Below are positions 36,762 through 49,888 of a DNA stretch of 64,000 bases, piece by piece (the stretch's first letter is position 1; each line of letters opens with the position of its first letter). Source of the stretch: Tetradesmus obliquus. Lineage: Eukaryota > Chlorophyta > Chlorophyceae > Sphaeropleales > Scenedesmaceae. Made by a program: the position numbers and the translations under genes. Under the pieces are notes generated by a model, which had not been told where the DNA came from, ran no database searches, and was given only the letters and a program-made list of their open reading frames with translations. The stretch covers positions 6,014,501 through 6,078,500 of the forward strand of contig CP126196.1 in NCBI GenBank assembly GCA_030272155.1. Reading direction: 5' to 3'.

Positions 36762-38472
36762 CATTGCTGAGTGCATGTGGTGTTGCAGCAGGTGAGGAGA
36801 CACCCCAATGCATGCGGAACATGCGCGAAGCATGAATTGCTGCTGCACTGCTCGGTGAATTCAATTCGCATGGTAACGCAAGCAGACAGCAGCTAGCTGC
36901 CGGGAAAGCTGCCGTTGCAGGTAGTACAGCCAACGACAAGACAAGCTGCACAAAAGGTCTGGCAGCAGTGCCATGCTTCTTTGCTACCCACATGTATCCG
37001 GTACATAGGGTCCAGAGTTGTATAAGGACAGAATCATTATGTTACAGAATCCCGAAGGGCTCTGGTGTCTGCATAGCTGCTCACCTTGTGCTGTTAGGTC
37101 CATCCTGTTCATGCCACCTGAGCAGGCAGCATTCGCAACGCTACCAATCGTTTCATACAAAAGTTGGTGAAGAGTAAGGCTTGGGGGTGCAACACTGCAG
37201 TCAAATTCAGGGGTCAGTTGAATACAGTGTAGTTGCCATGATGGTCAGGGCACGCAAGGTGCAGGCCCAGCAGCACAACATGCGTTGGTATGGCATGTTG
37301 TTCAGCACAGTAGATGAGATGGTGAACGCCCTTTGCGCAACACAGCACGCTGCCAGCACGGTGGTCGCAGCGCTCGCAACCCTACCTCATTCAGGGGCCT
37401 GCAAGGTTCACAGCTGACAGTTGCCACACCACATGTCTGCCTCGACCATCGCTGCTGCCCCAGTCAAATACAGCTACCGATCACCGTTACCATTACCATT
37501 ACGCTAGTAGACTTTGAAGAGTTGCTGGACTTGCAGATTGCAGGAATACAATGCAACACAATGCGGCACTCACATGACTGAAAGGGCGCCCCCGCCACCA
37601 TGTGTGCTGCTTGTGCGGAGCTTCTCCTGCTATTCACTTGTGCGGGGTACTGTCTGCTGTCAAAGTGGAACCACAACTTGCTATTGGGCCTACTTTGGTA
37701 ACTGGTAACTAATAAAGGCTGCTGATTTTCATGCCTCACGTCGATGGCTTGATGGGTAACATGACTGTCCATATCCCAGAGTAGAGGCAGCTATATGCAA
37801 GGGTTATAACGTGCAAGCAGGTCAATCATTTTAGGTATATCATTTCATGCAACATAATGCGTACTCACATAGCAACAAGGGGCCCCCCAGGACCAGCATG
37901 GCTGCTGCAACTCCAATGTTGTGGTGCTGCTGCTCCTCCTACTTGTTCTGGTATTACCTGTATTCAAAAGAGAACCTGGTCAGTGCCGCCCTCAGTAGCC
38001 ACGATGGCCTGGGGGGCAACGGCACTGACGGTCTTCTGCTCCTTTGTAGGCAGCTGTGGGATGATGACGTACTATGACTGAGTCACTCAGTGACTGTTGG
38101 CAACAGGACATGCGTGCCTGCCAAGCGTCTGAATTGTGCTTGGGTGCTTGCAGAAAGGAGAACTGCAGAAGACAATACACGTTGCAATGGCTGAACGCAA
38201 CATATTGCTCGCTTGCAGCCTGCTGAACGGTTAAGCTGGTCATGCAAGACGACACATGCCATCCTCCTTGATCATGTTACCATTGAATACATATCAAATT
38301 TAATCTGTGTTTTCAAATGCAGCAGGCGTCACCTGCTAAAACACAGTGCGCCGCAACTCATTTTATTTGAATACAAAATGACAAAAGGCAAGGTTACAAA
38401 GTTGCTGCTGGATCCGGTTGCACAGCTGTGCACCTGTAAAAGAGTTGACATGTGCGCAACGTTGAAGGAAGC
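36762..38472. other. No supported gene
   Basis: A plus-strand stretch at about 37214-37420 reads MVRARKVQAQQH then MRWYGMLFSTVDEMVNALC. It is faintly reminiscent of the DUF659/hAT transposase 'TRW' region but too short to call. The rest has no coding signal. Confidence 0.3.
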
Positions 38473-38628
38473 CTCATTGTACACCCATTCACAACTACAG
38501 TACATATGCAGCACTGCGCAGAAAAGCCCTCATTGTACACCCATTCACAACTACAGTACATGTGCAGCACTGCGCAGAAAAGCCCTCATTGTACACCCAA
38601 TCACAACTACAGTACATGTGCAGCAGCT
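38473..38628 (+). repeat. 56-bp tandem repeat, ~2.8 copies
   Basis: Units starting CTCATTGTACACCC begin at 38473, 38529 and 38585 with one or two differences. The block lies just downstream of the 3' end of KDZ copy B. Confidence 0.9.
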
Positions 38629-38722
38629 GCCCAACAAACAAAGCAGCCATGGTCACAACAGCGGTGGTTCATACAAGGACGCATATGCAGCCAGTCCATC
38701 AGACTGTGCTTGGCCAAGTCAG

Positions 38723-41384
38723 TCAAGCAGTAACCGCAATAACCTCATCATCGCTGTCAGGAGCATAGCCGCTACCTTCGCTGTCAGGTTCTTCCTGCTC
38801 TGCGTCAACATGCCTGTCAACACTCCATCAACTTGTAGGCTGCCAAACAGCCTTAGGGACCTTGACAGCAGCTGCTGCGCTTCCAGCCGGCCCAAGCGCA
38901 CATAGCTAAGGGCCCCGCTGACTGCTCTGCCACTCTCAAGCAGCTGCACAGCTGATGCCTGGTAGCGCCCCGTGCCGCTCAGCTGAACATAGCCGGCTGC
39001 GACAACACCGCCAGCCGCCGCTTGCAGCTGAGCAGCAGGCACCTGCGCCTCAGCAGGCACCTGCGCCTCAGCAGGCACCTGCGCAGCAGCAGCCACCTGC
39101 GCAGCAGCAGGCACCTGCGCAGCAGCAGGCACCTGCGCAGCAGCAAGCAGTGCTGCCTCAATATTGCTCTGCTTTGCCAGCAGCTGCTGCAAGTACCGAA
39201 GGTGAGCGCGCATTTCCCGCGGCAGCAGATCCAGCTCCTCCTTGATGCGCCGCACCTCGTTGTCTGCTTCACACAGGGCGATGGAGCGCGCCACGCCATA
39301 GAGCCGCAACTTGCCGCCTTGCTGAGCTGTAAGAAGGCGGCAGCGCACGGCACCTCTTGTTAGTGCAGTGAACAAAGGTTGTGATAGGAACAGCTGGTGT
39401 ATGACGTTACAAGAAAACGCACATGGTTCACCCATTACAGATGACAGAAAAGATATAAGCAAGCACAGGTAAGACATGCCATGGCCGGATTTGGCACAAG
39501 AAGCACTGCAATGCTGCCATGCCTCTCCCCCGCATGCTGTCAAGTTTGCACGTGGGTATTGAAGCTGCTTGCTCACCTTGGTGCTCATTAGCCCAACAGA
39601 ACTCCTGCTTCTTGAGAGCATCCAGTGTTGTGGGCTGAAGCTGCTGCTGCTGCTGCGGGATGGCGTTGTACTGCTGAACCAGCAGGTTGTACTGTTCCAC
39701 CAGCTTGGCGAGGTTCTTCGTAATTTCAGCGCACTTCTTATTGCAGCGCTTGCGCTCTTTGGGTTCCGCTGCAAAGACGATGGCACACGCATGGCATGCA
39801 ACAGACAGCAAGATAGTGAGTGGCATGTACACCTGTACAAACCTTGTCACCAAGCAGCACCAGAAGCCACTGCCGTTGCAAAAGGATGCAGTGGTGGTGG
39901 TTTGCCGCCAATGCTTGACTGCATCACACCACCACACTCACCAGCAACTGCAGCGCGCTTGACCTCCTGCTTCTTCAGGTTGTAGCATGTGCTCTCAATT
40001 GTGTTCTGCAGGCGGGCGAGGCTGGCCTGCACAGCTGGCGCGAAGTTCTGCTCAATCAGCTGATTGGCCGCCTCAGCTTGCAGCCTGCAGCATCAATGGA
40101 ATGCCAAAACACTGTTTTGGTGCCACTACCAGCAGCAGCAGCAACATAAGCAGCAGCAACTCGCCACACCTAAAAGGTTATCGCTGTTACAGCCACGCCA
40201 GCCAAGTCCAAAGGCAGGGGCTCAGTTACACGGCATATGGCACTTCGGACGGCGCGCAGCATGCTGCTCACCTGCTGGTTTGTGCACTGACGACCAGCTT
40301 TGTGGCCATGTCGTGCAGCAGGTATGTGTTGGCGTCCCAGACACCAGCAATGACACGGGAGGCCAGCACCTGCTGCACGCCAGAGCCCAGTGTTGCAGCG
40401 CTCATGTAGGCTGACAGCGCATGCGCAGCACGTGCATGCACAGCATCTGCAAACTGCTGCAGCAGTTTCTGCTGCTGGGAACGATCACCTTCACCTCATC
40501 TACAAATGCACACATTGCAGATAACACAGTTGCGGCAGCAGTATACAACAGGGTCATCAGTCAAGTACATGAGGTTGCTGAACACTTGCACGCCTGACGC
40601 TGCACGTCTGCATTCAGCCATTGCACTGCAAGTACAACAAAGAAGCACAGGATGCACCAAGTTGCTGCTGCAGCAGCAGCTGTTGCAGGCATGCGCAGTG
40701 CTGCTGCAGGCACCTCCAGCGTTGGTGGCACAGCTGCAGTCGGCAAGCACAAAACTACCAAGAAAAAGGGCAACAGTGATTGTGGTCGCACCTCGCGCCA
40801 TGGCCCGCAGCTCATCATGCAGGTCCCGCACCAGCTGCTCCCTGTCCTGTGGCGGTGTCTGCTCAAGGCTGGCCAGCTGCTTCTGCAGCTCAGCCTCCGC
40901 CTTGGTCTCCTGCTCCTTGAACTTCTTGTAGCGCTGGACCAGCAGCAGAGCCTGCTTTGCCCGCTTCTGGCGGCCAAAGTGCAGTGCCGCCTCGGTCAGA
41001 GCATCTGAGGAGCCTGCAGCTACATCAGATGTGATGCAGCAACATGCCCATCGGGCAGCGCTTGTCAGCTGTAACCCTAGGACATCTAGTGCCAAGTAAA
41101 AAGCTGGGTACCTGGCGAGCAAAAAGTAGCATGCGCACCCACCTGCTGAGCTCTGGTTCCGCGTTGTGCCAGAAAACCTAGAGAGATAGAAGAACAGCTG
41201 CTCGCACTCCTCCCCCAGTGTTTTGGCGCAGCCGCTGGTCCACCCTGGCTGCCACAGCATCTGACAAGCCTGTGAGTGCAGCGTGCCATGCGCATGCGAC
41301 AAGGCCTTGCGCACTGCGCCCCAGCTGCCGGTGCACACCAAATCACGCAGCTCTTGTATGCGCTGCTGCAGCTGCTGCAGCTCT

Positions 41385-41425
<41 letters not shown>

Positions 41426-41427
41426 AG

Positions 41428-41458
<31 letters not shown>

Positions 41459-41460
41459 AG

Positions 41461-41498
<38 letters not shown>

Positions 41499-44317
41499 AT
41501 GGTGGGAGCTTGGTACCGCTGCAGCGCTTCGACAAAGCGCTCGCTCCAAGCCGCCCACTTACACATGATGTCAATGTGCAGCTGCTGCAGACCGCTGGTC
41601 ATGAGGTTCTGGGCAGCGATGTGGAAGGCATAGCCATAGCGCTCGCCACTGCCAATCAGGTTGGCGGCTGCTATTGGCCCGCCACGCCGTGCATCGGTTG
41701 CTGCAGTGCAGTCACAACACGAAGTAAGTCATCACATGAGCGCAAATGCACTGTCCAAAGGAAAGTCGCAGTGACAAGAAGGGCAGCATGTCAGCCCGTG
41801 CGCTGCATGTTCAGAGCAGGAGAAAAGGGCCATGCCAGCCGGTGCGCTGCATGTTCACAGCAGAAGCAAAGGTCCATGCCTTACTCACCCACACAGCGCC
41901 CTGTGATCTCCTGCTGAGCCTGCCGCCGCTGCTGGCCATCAGATGCCGCAGCCCACAAGCCATTGCAGACGTTGTCTGGGACGCGGCGCTGCACATGTTC
42001 AAGTAAAGTTTGCAGGCAGCACATCCCAGTAGGCAGCGCTGACTTTGCAAGGCTATGGCAATGATGATCTTTCACTGCACACTGTCACAACAGCAGCCGA
42101 CATGCAAACCGTTACCATGCACATGTTGTACACAAAACATACCAGCTACAGACGCATGTTATGCCGCGACACTGCACGTGGGGCAGCCTCTTCTGATGCA
42201 AGGCGGCATGTGGCACAGCAGCACAATCCTCACCGTGCTGCCCATCGCCAAGTCCAGGGCTCGCAGACTCAGCTGCACGCTTGCATCGGCTGCAAAGAAC
42301 TCGCTGTAGTGCTGCTGCCGCCACAGCTCCCTGTGCCGCAGCCAGGTGAACAGCTTCATGTTGGCATCGATGTGCACGCCAGCCATGCCTTCACTGCATG
42401 CTGGGCACTCCAGGTCGTTCAGCAGCTGAAGACCAAGCCGCAGGTCCGTCTGGCAGAACTTGTACTCGCGGTGTGCGCTACGGAAGGTGCGCATGTTGAT
42501 CTCTCGACGCGGCTGCACAGCAGCAAGGTGCATGTGAGGGCGCACAGAATGGACAGCCGGGCACTCATAGCAAGCAAAACAAGCATGCAGGCTGATGCGC
42601 GTGCCGCAGCCGCACCTGCGTGGGGTGCAGAACGGCCGCGGCGTCCACGATGCCCTTCAGGAAGCCACTCAATGAGATGGTAGGGTTGCACAGCCGCATG
42701 GAGTCCCACAGCTGAAGCAGTGCCACATCCACCCCAGTCCTGTGTTGCAACAGCAGAAAAAGCAACCCTGATAAGAAAGCCCCACTGTGGTGAGAGGTAG
42801 GCTGATTAGGCAGCAAGTCAAAAGATGTCAGGCTTACAGCACATGCTACATGCCAATACATGCAGTTGAATGTCACTGTAGCACACTTGCAGCAGGGGTT
42901 GCTGGATGGTTGCTGGCAGAGTAGACGAGGATTGACAACGCCGCACACACACCGCACGTGGCTTGCGCTCAGCGATGCAGGCCATGCCCGCACGCGCAGG
43001 AAGTCCTCTGGCTGCTGCCACACAACTGTGCTGCAGCTTGTGCACTTGAAGCCTGCGCGCTTTGCTTCAACAATGCCATCTGCAGAGCATGAAGCAACAG
43101 CTTGCAGGTTGTGTTGCCTGCAATAAGCTATCATCGCAGCAGTCGCCCGACACACAACAAGGTCACATGACAAGGCAGACCTTGTTGTCCACGAGTACGT
43201 GTTACATGAGACTCGAGCATGCTGACAAAACTAGTGATGTGCACTACTGCAGTACCGGTGCCTCACCACGCGTGATGTAATCCAGCGGCTGCAGCACGCA
43301 CGGCTCAGCCTCAAAGCAGCCTGACTGTCTGCAGCCGGTGCATGAGGTGGGCTTGAAGGGGAAGTACCCTGCAGGAGCGCAACTGAAATGTGGGACATGT
43401 CTGCCAAAATACAAAGTGCACAGAACAGACGGAGCTTACTGCGCACGAACACTCACCAGCAGCGGTGTCGGCGCGGGGCAGGTCTTGCCAGTGCCCAGCA
43501 GTAACATACTGCTGCCTGTCATGCAGGTGGGCTGCTGCATGACGCTGCGTGTCACAGCTGTCACACAGCAGCACATGGCATTCGGCTGCAGGGTTGCAGG
43601 TGAAGCACCTGCAGAAGCAACAATTCGCACCGCATCAGGCATGACTCATGTATGATGCCGCCCGTGTTTTTCAAGTGGTGCAGCACTGCGCGCCGTATGG
43701 TGCAACCAGTCTGCTGGCAGACACTGCAGCTGCTCTGGGCGGGTGACGCTGCCTGCTGCTCAAGCACACAGCATGCCAGCGCAGGGGCAGCTGCACGGTA
43801 CTGCTTGGAGCTCTCTTCCGTGCGCCGCTGATCGTCAGGCCTGCCCTGTCTGAGCAGCTTGCACAGCTACATACTCCTGCTGTGCTGTTAGCTGTTGGCG
43901 GTGCAGCGCTCGCAGCTGCTGCTGCAGCAGGTCCCAGGCAGGGATTGAGCGCTGGCTGGCCTCCTGATCATCCTGCTGCTGGTATGCTGCCGCATATGCA
44001 GCCTGGAAATCAGCATCCATCCTCCGCACTTGCTGCTGAGCGTCGTCTGCATTAGGCTGTGCACGTGAGCCCCTGGGAACACCAGCATCTGAGCGTTGGC
44101 GCCTGCTCCCTGACACCGGGGCTTTCTTGCGCTGCTGCGGTCGTGCGTGCTGCTGGGTGTATGCAGACACCTGCTGGTGAAAGTGCTGAAACTGTTGCTG
44201 CTGCATATACAAACCAGCAGGCAGCTGCGTAGAATGCTGCTGGGGCTGCTGCTGTGGCTGTGCAGCACGCTGCTGACGCCTGTGCTGCTGTTCAAGTGGC
44301 TGCTGTGGTGTTTCCAT
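38723..44317 (-). CDS. KDZ-type transposase, copy B (nearly complete)
   Basis: Thirteen exons fit by phase: 44317-43694, 43608-43457, 43368-43267, 43079-42953, 42739-42616, 42512-42234, 41988-41889, 41700-41143, 41010-40792, 40494-40272, 40084-39942, 39768-39577 and 39326-38723, about 1150 codons. Order of parts: Gln-rich N-terminus; PHD-like Cys/His cluster (CSVCQQTGC, CFTC, LLCDSCDTQRH); two more Cys clusters (CTGCRQSGC, FKCTSC); the RNase H-like core with GVHIDANMKLFTW, GERYGYAF, HIDIMCKW and LGEECEQ (Asp-Asp-Glu); a 35-residue poly-Gln region; and coiled-coil C-terminal exons with KERKRCNKKC. KDZ enzymes mobilise large DNA transposons in fungi and algae. Lesions: a one-base shift near 43850, a GC rather than GT donor at exon 1, and a one-base shift near 38820. 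These may be true decay or assembly indels. Terminal repeats were not found. Confidence 0.82.
39028..39150 (-). repeat. 18-bp coding tandem repeat in KDZ copy B
   Basis: GCAGGCACCTGCGC-type units repeat about seven times within the last exon, giving a tandem (A/E)AQVPA array. Copy A lacks this expansion, so it is a recent length change. Confidence 0.85.
41385..41499 (-). repeat. CTG/CAG microsatellite encoding poly-Gln in KDZ copy B
   Basis: Three CTG runs separated by AGGTTG interruptions encode poly-Gln with Pro breaks between the second catalytic Asp and the Glu block. Copy A has only a short linker here, so the tract expanded inside the transposase core. Confidence 0.9.
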
Positions 44318-44719
44318 TGGAGCTGCTCTTGATATGGCTGCTGGATCGTCAGCTCATTTGCTGGTAACAAAGCATTACACAGTATTGACGGCAACAAGCT
44401 GCATCCAGACGCATTTACGCAGTCGCAGTGGCCGTGTCATTTGTGGGTGTGCTGCTGCTAATTGTCAGCGCAGGGGCCTGCGAATATATGACGACAACTC
44501 CGTATTAGGGGACGATTAATCGATGAAGGACGAATTATTCGTAATCTGAATATTGGTTGAAATTACCATTGTTCGACCGAGCCAGTAGTGCGTCACGGCG
44601 TGGGGCAACGGTTGGCCTGCCATTATGGAGTCCGACGTGTTGTTTGATCCACGTTGTTCATTCACGGTAGTCAGTTAAACGTGAAAATCGTTTGATTTAC
44701 ACTGTATGTGTATGCAAAC

Positions 44720-46928
44720 ATGAGCCCTTTGCGATCACCTCTGCTTCTAACCCTCACTTCTACCATCGTGTTGCTGTCTGTAGTCGGCTTCGCCACCAGC
44801 TTTTACAAACAGCCGTTGTCGTCTCAGATTTATGTACTTAAAAATAATTCCCATACAAGCATCTATACGGCCGACATGCTCGGCTTTGCACCTGGCATGA
44901 CTAAACACAGCAAGGCACATTGTCATGGTTGTGCATGCGCCAACCTGCAGGCACTGCATTATGCTGTGAGACCCAAGCTGATGGTGATTGTGCCAGAAAC
45001 CAAAGACAGAAAGGGTAGAGATGAATCCATGCATGTGGCAGACAACATATCATCTTACTGCAAAAGACACGGGTACATCTTCAAGCTGCACCACTTCGAC
45101 GTGGACGACTCACTTGGTGTGTACGGCACGAGATGGAGAGACATGTTACAGTTCTGGTGAGAACCACAAGCATGCTGATTCAAAAACACAATGTGCAGGT
45201 GTAGGGTACTGACTGCCTGTCCCGTCAGCATGAGGATTAAGCACAAAGGAACAATCACATGCATAAATGCAGATGTCACACTTGGTGCATGCATGCATGT
45301 GCTTCTGCACGGCTCTGGAAGCCACGGATGTGCTGCTGCTTGTGCCGATGATTTCCTTTGCAAGTCTGCAATTCAACCCAGTTTCCTGGTGTTCATGCCC
45401 CGATTGCAATGGAGGGTGAGCGGGCTCCAACCATTGCAATCGACACCTCGCTGTTGAATCAGAAGAGGCTGTCGCAGTCTGTCATGCCAGCCTGTGCTCT
45501 TTGCTCAGCTTTGTTGCTTTCTTGCAGGGGCATGGCTGACTGGTTGCTGATGCTTGACTCTGATACCGTGGTGGCCAACATGAGCAACTCTATGGAACCA
45601 TTTTTGGAAGGCCCGCATCATCTGATGCTTTCGCTCAGGCCCAACAGGGAAGTCACCGCTGCAGCAGTAGGAGTGCGGAGCACTGACTTTGGTCTTTGCT
45701 TTGTCAACCGGTGGATTAAACTTATTGCAGCACAGAGGCTGCTGGGTTTGGAGCGAAACGCCGACAATGGGGCGTTACTGTTAGCTGTAGCTGAAATGCT
45801 TGATCCACAGCTTGCGCTGGCCTGCAACACGCGTACAACAATGGCAGAACGGTACCAAGAATACGTGAGCTGCTGGGAATCCATATTTGTCAAATTCAAA
45901 GCTCTCAACGGCAGTACTAAACACCCTGTTAGGGTTTATGCACCACTATCTGGTTTCTGGCGGGAGCACAACCGTGGTGATGACGGGACACCAGTAGCCC
46001 AAAGGTGCCGGCCCATTGGAGTGCTCAGGCGAATGTTTTACACCAGGTGGGGCAAGCTTTGTCATGGCGTGTCTGGTACTCTGCGATTCAAGGATACTAT
46101 GATTTAGAAGAACTCATAGCCTGTGGTGCATGTTTGTTGGGATGCCATGCGCACACCAAATCATGTGGTCATGTGGTGGAGTCGTCTACGTAGACATCAC
46201 AATTGACTTTGCGTCTACATCACCGTCGATTTTGCGTCAAATGCTGCATGCTTTCATTTTGTCATGCCAGTATGTTAATACAGGCAGACAATCAGCTCAG
46301 TCTAAACATTAGCATTGTCATTGCAACTCAATATACTTTATATGGGGTACCCTCGCATGGTGTCACGGGCCCTGGAGACGTTGCTGCAGTGTAAACATCT
46401 GCCCACCTTGCTCAACCATGTTTGGTCAAATAAGCAATGAGGAAGTTCACGTTCAACATGCTGGCGCCTAGGCTTTAGATAGCTGCATGCAGCATGTTTC
46501 CTGCGGTAAATTGTGCACAAGATGCACAACGTCACTGGCGGCACCGGAAGCTGAATTTGACGTCTTCATTTACGCTGCTGTGGCGGCGGCTTTGCAGGTG
46601 CTGGTCAAATGACATCTTCGTTAGTGGCTGGAAGCAGATGGGTGTCAGCATGTGGCCGGATGTAGGATCTGACAGGATGCTAGCAAATTGCAGTTTTAAT
46701 GAACCCACTGAGGAGTTGCGGCTGGCACACCAATGCTGCTTCGTTAACTATCCAGGATGTCTGGCACCTAATGGCACAAATGTGTGCAAGCAGTCCCCAG
46801 CCTGTCAGGACCCCCAGGCAGGTGATTTCATGCAAGTGCGGGCTCACCTGGGGTTTGGAATCTGCAACATGTTTGTTGACGACACAGATTTTGTCAATTC
46901 CCCGTTATATCAAGAATGCTACAAGTAG
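44720..46928 (+). CDS. Type II membrane glycosyltransferase-like protein, intact
   Basis: Three exons, 44720-45156, 45528-46046 and 46598-46928, join in phases 2 and 2 to give 428 codons plus TAG with no internal stop. The start is the first ATG in frame. Residues ~8-28 form one hydrophobic segment, a signal anchor that would place the enzyme in the Golgi with its catalytic part in the lumen. Residues 146-164 read GMADWLLMLDSDTVVANM after the first splice; the DSD at ~156-158 is the metal/nucleotide-sugar motif of GT-A enzymes. GFWREH, SDIFVSGWK-like and a Cys-rich C-terminus follow, with several N-x-S/T sites. The layout is closest to DUF273/GT34-like galactosyl- or mannosyltransferases. Donor and acceptor sugars are unknown. 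Both splices complete Trp and Arg codons, which supports the model. Confidence 0.78.
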
Positions 46929-49888
46929 TTCTGCGACATTTTCTTGCATCATGAAGCTTGACAGTGCCCAGCAGAAAGAATCCTGGGCCAAGTTAGATAA
47001 TTGAAATAGACGGTTCTGCTGCAATATGGCGTGCTTAACTTGTAGCAAGGGCGTCTGTAGACACTACAATTTAATTAAACAGGTGCTCCCTCCTCGCCCC
47101 TAAGAAATGGCGGGAGCGGCTTTTTTTGGCTGCTGCATGCCTCCTGCTGTGCCTGGAATGCATCTTTGATTTTTTATCGGCTGTTGAGGACCTTGTGCTG
47201 CAGCTGCATGTGTGTATCCGTGTTGATGTGATGCACGCATCATGCGACAGGCAGTTGGGTGTGTGCTGAATTCACTGCATGGCACCGGAAATACGAGTTT
47301 TTGGGCCCCCTGTTTTTCAAGCCTGTGCAGAATGTGAAATGCACTGCTCGTGTTGCTGCTTGTGGTGTCACAGAAAGGCCCCTGCGTACGTGGCTAGTGC
47401 GAGCCGGTCCTCAGCGGCTGTGCTCGCGGATTGCAGCACGGTCAAACCTAGGTTGTTGCTTTTCTTATGGTAACACAGCGAGTGCTTGGATGCTTGTTGT
47501 GGCTGCAGAGGCGCGCTGGCCCGTAGGTCTGGGAGTAGAAGTGAGGCACCAGTAAACGTAATGCTGGAGTTTCGAGCGCTGATAACACACTTGCTCCAAA
47601 CGGCAATACATTAACCGCCACGATTCATTCTGCAGCGGACTGTTGACCAGGAAGACAGCACTCCATGGACAAGGTGCACTGACTGATGTTATTTTGGGCA
47701 GATGCAGCACAACAGAGCTGCACCACTTGCATTACGCAGCTGTTTGAACTCAGGTGACTGCCTGCTCAAGAGTGACAGTACGTCTGTATACAGTGACTTC
47801 TCTGTGCAGAGTTGTATGCGTAAAGCACTGCCCTCACAGGGTGATGCTCTGGCACACAACTGATGATGCAGCAAGTAGCGCAGCTGGAGTTATTAAACAT
47901 GACAAGTTAGGAGCACATGCCATATTGTCTGTTGGTACTGTGTGCACAGATGTCAAGATAGTGAGGTGGGATGTGTTTTGACCATGGATTTGTCTCACAT
48001 GCATTATCTGCACGTCAAACTGGTAACGCGGGCAAAGCTGGACTGCATGTGTGCAGTCCAGCTTGGGTGAGAGCATCTTGGCATGTGACAGCTGCATAGG
48101 TTGATGGCAGTCACACATCCAAGCCCTGACTTATGCTGAATACGGAAACAAGGGCCACCATCACTGTCAGGGACAACTAAAAGTCGCTACAGACGCTGGG
48201 GCTTGATTATTATTCCTGGACAATGCAATAGAGAGGCGGGAAAACCCGCCTGACTATTGCATGCTAATCATGGCATGCTGCAGTACTTGATTGGTTATCC
48301 TACCAGGGGTCCCATTGCTAAATTACAACTCAAGGTTAATATAGATACACACATGTTGCCGTTTGAGCCATAGCAGCGTTGCCATTGGCCCCGCGCCCCA
48401 CCGGAGCCATATCATGTGGGCAATACCCTGTAGTGCTGTAGCAGCAGCTAGCTGGCATCGCCATTCGCATGCTGCCTATAGGCCCGTCTCAGTTTTTGGC
48501 GCCGGTATTGATACCGGCTATTCATACTGGTACAGGTCCCACGGTATCACCCGGTATATTATAAAGAATGATGGGGGTATTGCAGCTGGGCCCGATATGC
48601 GGCATCCAAGATGGTTCCAGGATCAACTTGTAAATCTCGTCTCTGATTATGAAGTGTGCCACATGATTAGTTGTTTTCATAATACGCTTCCACGCATGAA
48701 ATGTGTTGCTGGTAAAGTGCGAAACCTGCATAGCACACACTGTAATCCACCTTCGAGCTATCGCACCTGCTTGTCACCCAGATTTCATCAGCTCTCATTG
48801 CGACGAGCTATGTTGCAGCTGGCTTCTTGTTGGCCGGCAACCCTTGTTGCATACCGATGACAGGCCTGTCAGGTCCCAGGATGAGCAACCATGTGTCGCA
48901 GTTATTGGACATATTGAACCAGTACCTCCCTTGAAATGCTATATGCAAAAGACATATTTGGCATATGTATGGGTATGGGTTTTGAGCTTGAGTTGAGTTG
49001 AGCGTGTGCGAGTTGAAATGGTATGGGTGTGGGGTGCTCGCAGCAGTTGAGCTGATATGATGTGGTGTGCAAGCTTTGCAAGGGCTAATCAAGGTGTGTC
49101 AGCTGGGGCTCTAGCTAGGGCTCCTGCACATTGTATCCAGAAGTTGCAATCGAAACGGACAGCAGGGCTTTTGAGTACTGCACATATCAAAAATAGTGCA
49201 GTGAAGTGGTGCGCAGCCTGAACCAGCGGCAGCGGCAGCAACATGCACAACAGCAGCTGCTGCAGCGTTGGCGTTGGCGTGCGTGGTGCTGGCAGGAAAG
49301 ATGCAGAGGTTATTGTGCTGGAGGGTGACGGTGTACAAGGACAATAAACTGGTTGAATGCGCACTGATTTGCAATACCAGTGACGGTAACAGGGAGTACC
49401 CGAAGTTCTGAACGTGTGTACAATGTGTAAGTTGGGATGGGAGCCGTGTTGTGGCATGGCATGCAGCCAAAGTTGTGTGTAGTGTTACAGATAATAATGA
49501 GCATTGCGGGGGCGTATAGCAGCACCCGCCCAACTGCAGGCCGGGCCCAGGCTGGGTGGGCTCAATGATTTCCTGATCTGCAAGGTCGTAGAAGGACCTC
49601 AAGCAGGCATACGAGAAGCCAAAACAGCCTTGCGCATTCAATATAAAGTAAAATCCATAACAGATCAACACAGATTCATAACAGATCAACACAGAAATAA
49701 AATTGTTACAAAGCCACTGACAACGTTGTCGTTAACAAATCCGCCTTGAACCGTAAAATGTAACCTGTGGTGGCATTGTCTGGGACACGTCTCGGTAGCC
49801 CACTGCAAGGTACAGGATGGGAATCTACGTCGGAAATATTAGTACTCCCGAATGAAGGCTAGTAAATCAGCCGGGGGCTTACTGCTGC
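46929..49888. other. No recognisable gene; repeat fragments
   Basis: No coding family was recognised over this 3-kb stretch. It contains a strong hairpin at 48.04 kb and the second copy of the ACCTCCCTTGAAATG dispersed repeat at 48912-48960. GT/GA-rich DNA lies around 48960-49040. Next to the repeat mosaic, 49845-49890 is an inverted partner of 55241-55293. Confidence 0.4.
48035..48064. repeat. 13-bp perfect hairpin
   Basis: AAGCTGGACTGCA (48035-48047) pairs perfectly with TGCAGTCCAGCTT (48052-48064) around a 4-base loop. It has no T-run and no neighbouring gene end, so no terminator role is claimed. Confidence 0.8.

Noticed and set aside
32690..36848. Three minus-strand ORFs of 1314, 1362 and 817 codons
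   Set aside because: They are overlapping readings of the same 29-bp satellite. A stop-free unit whose length is not a multiple of three keeps all frames open, so length is no evidence of coding.
37199..37420. hAT (DUF659-like) transposase fragment with an RWYG motif
   Set aside because: Only ~60 residues with one weak motif and no flanking conserved block; not enough to call.
48035..48064. Transcription terminator hairpin
   Set aside because: No U-run or neighbouring gene end, and this is eukaryotic DNA where such terminators are not expected.
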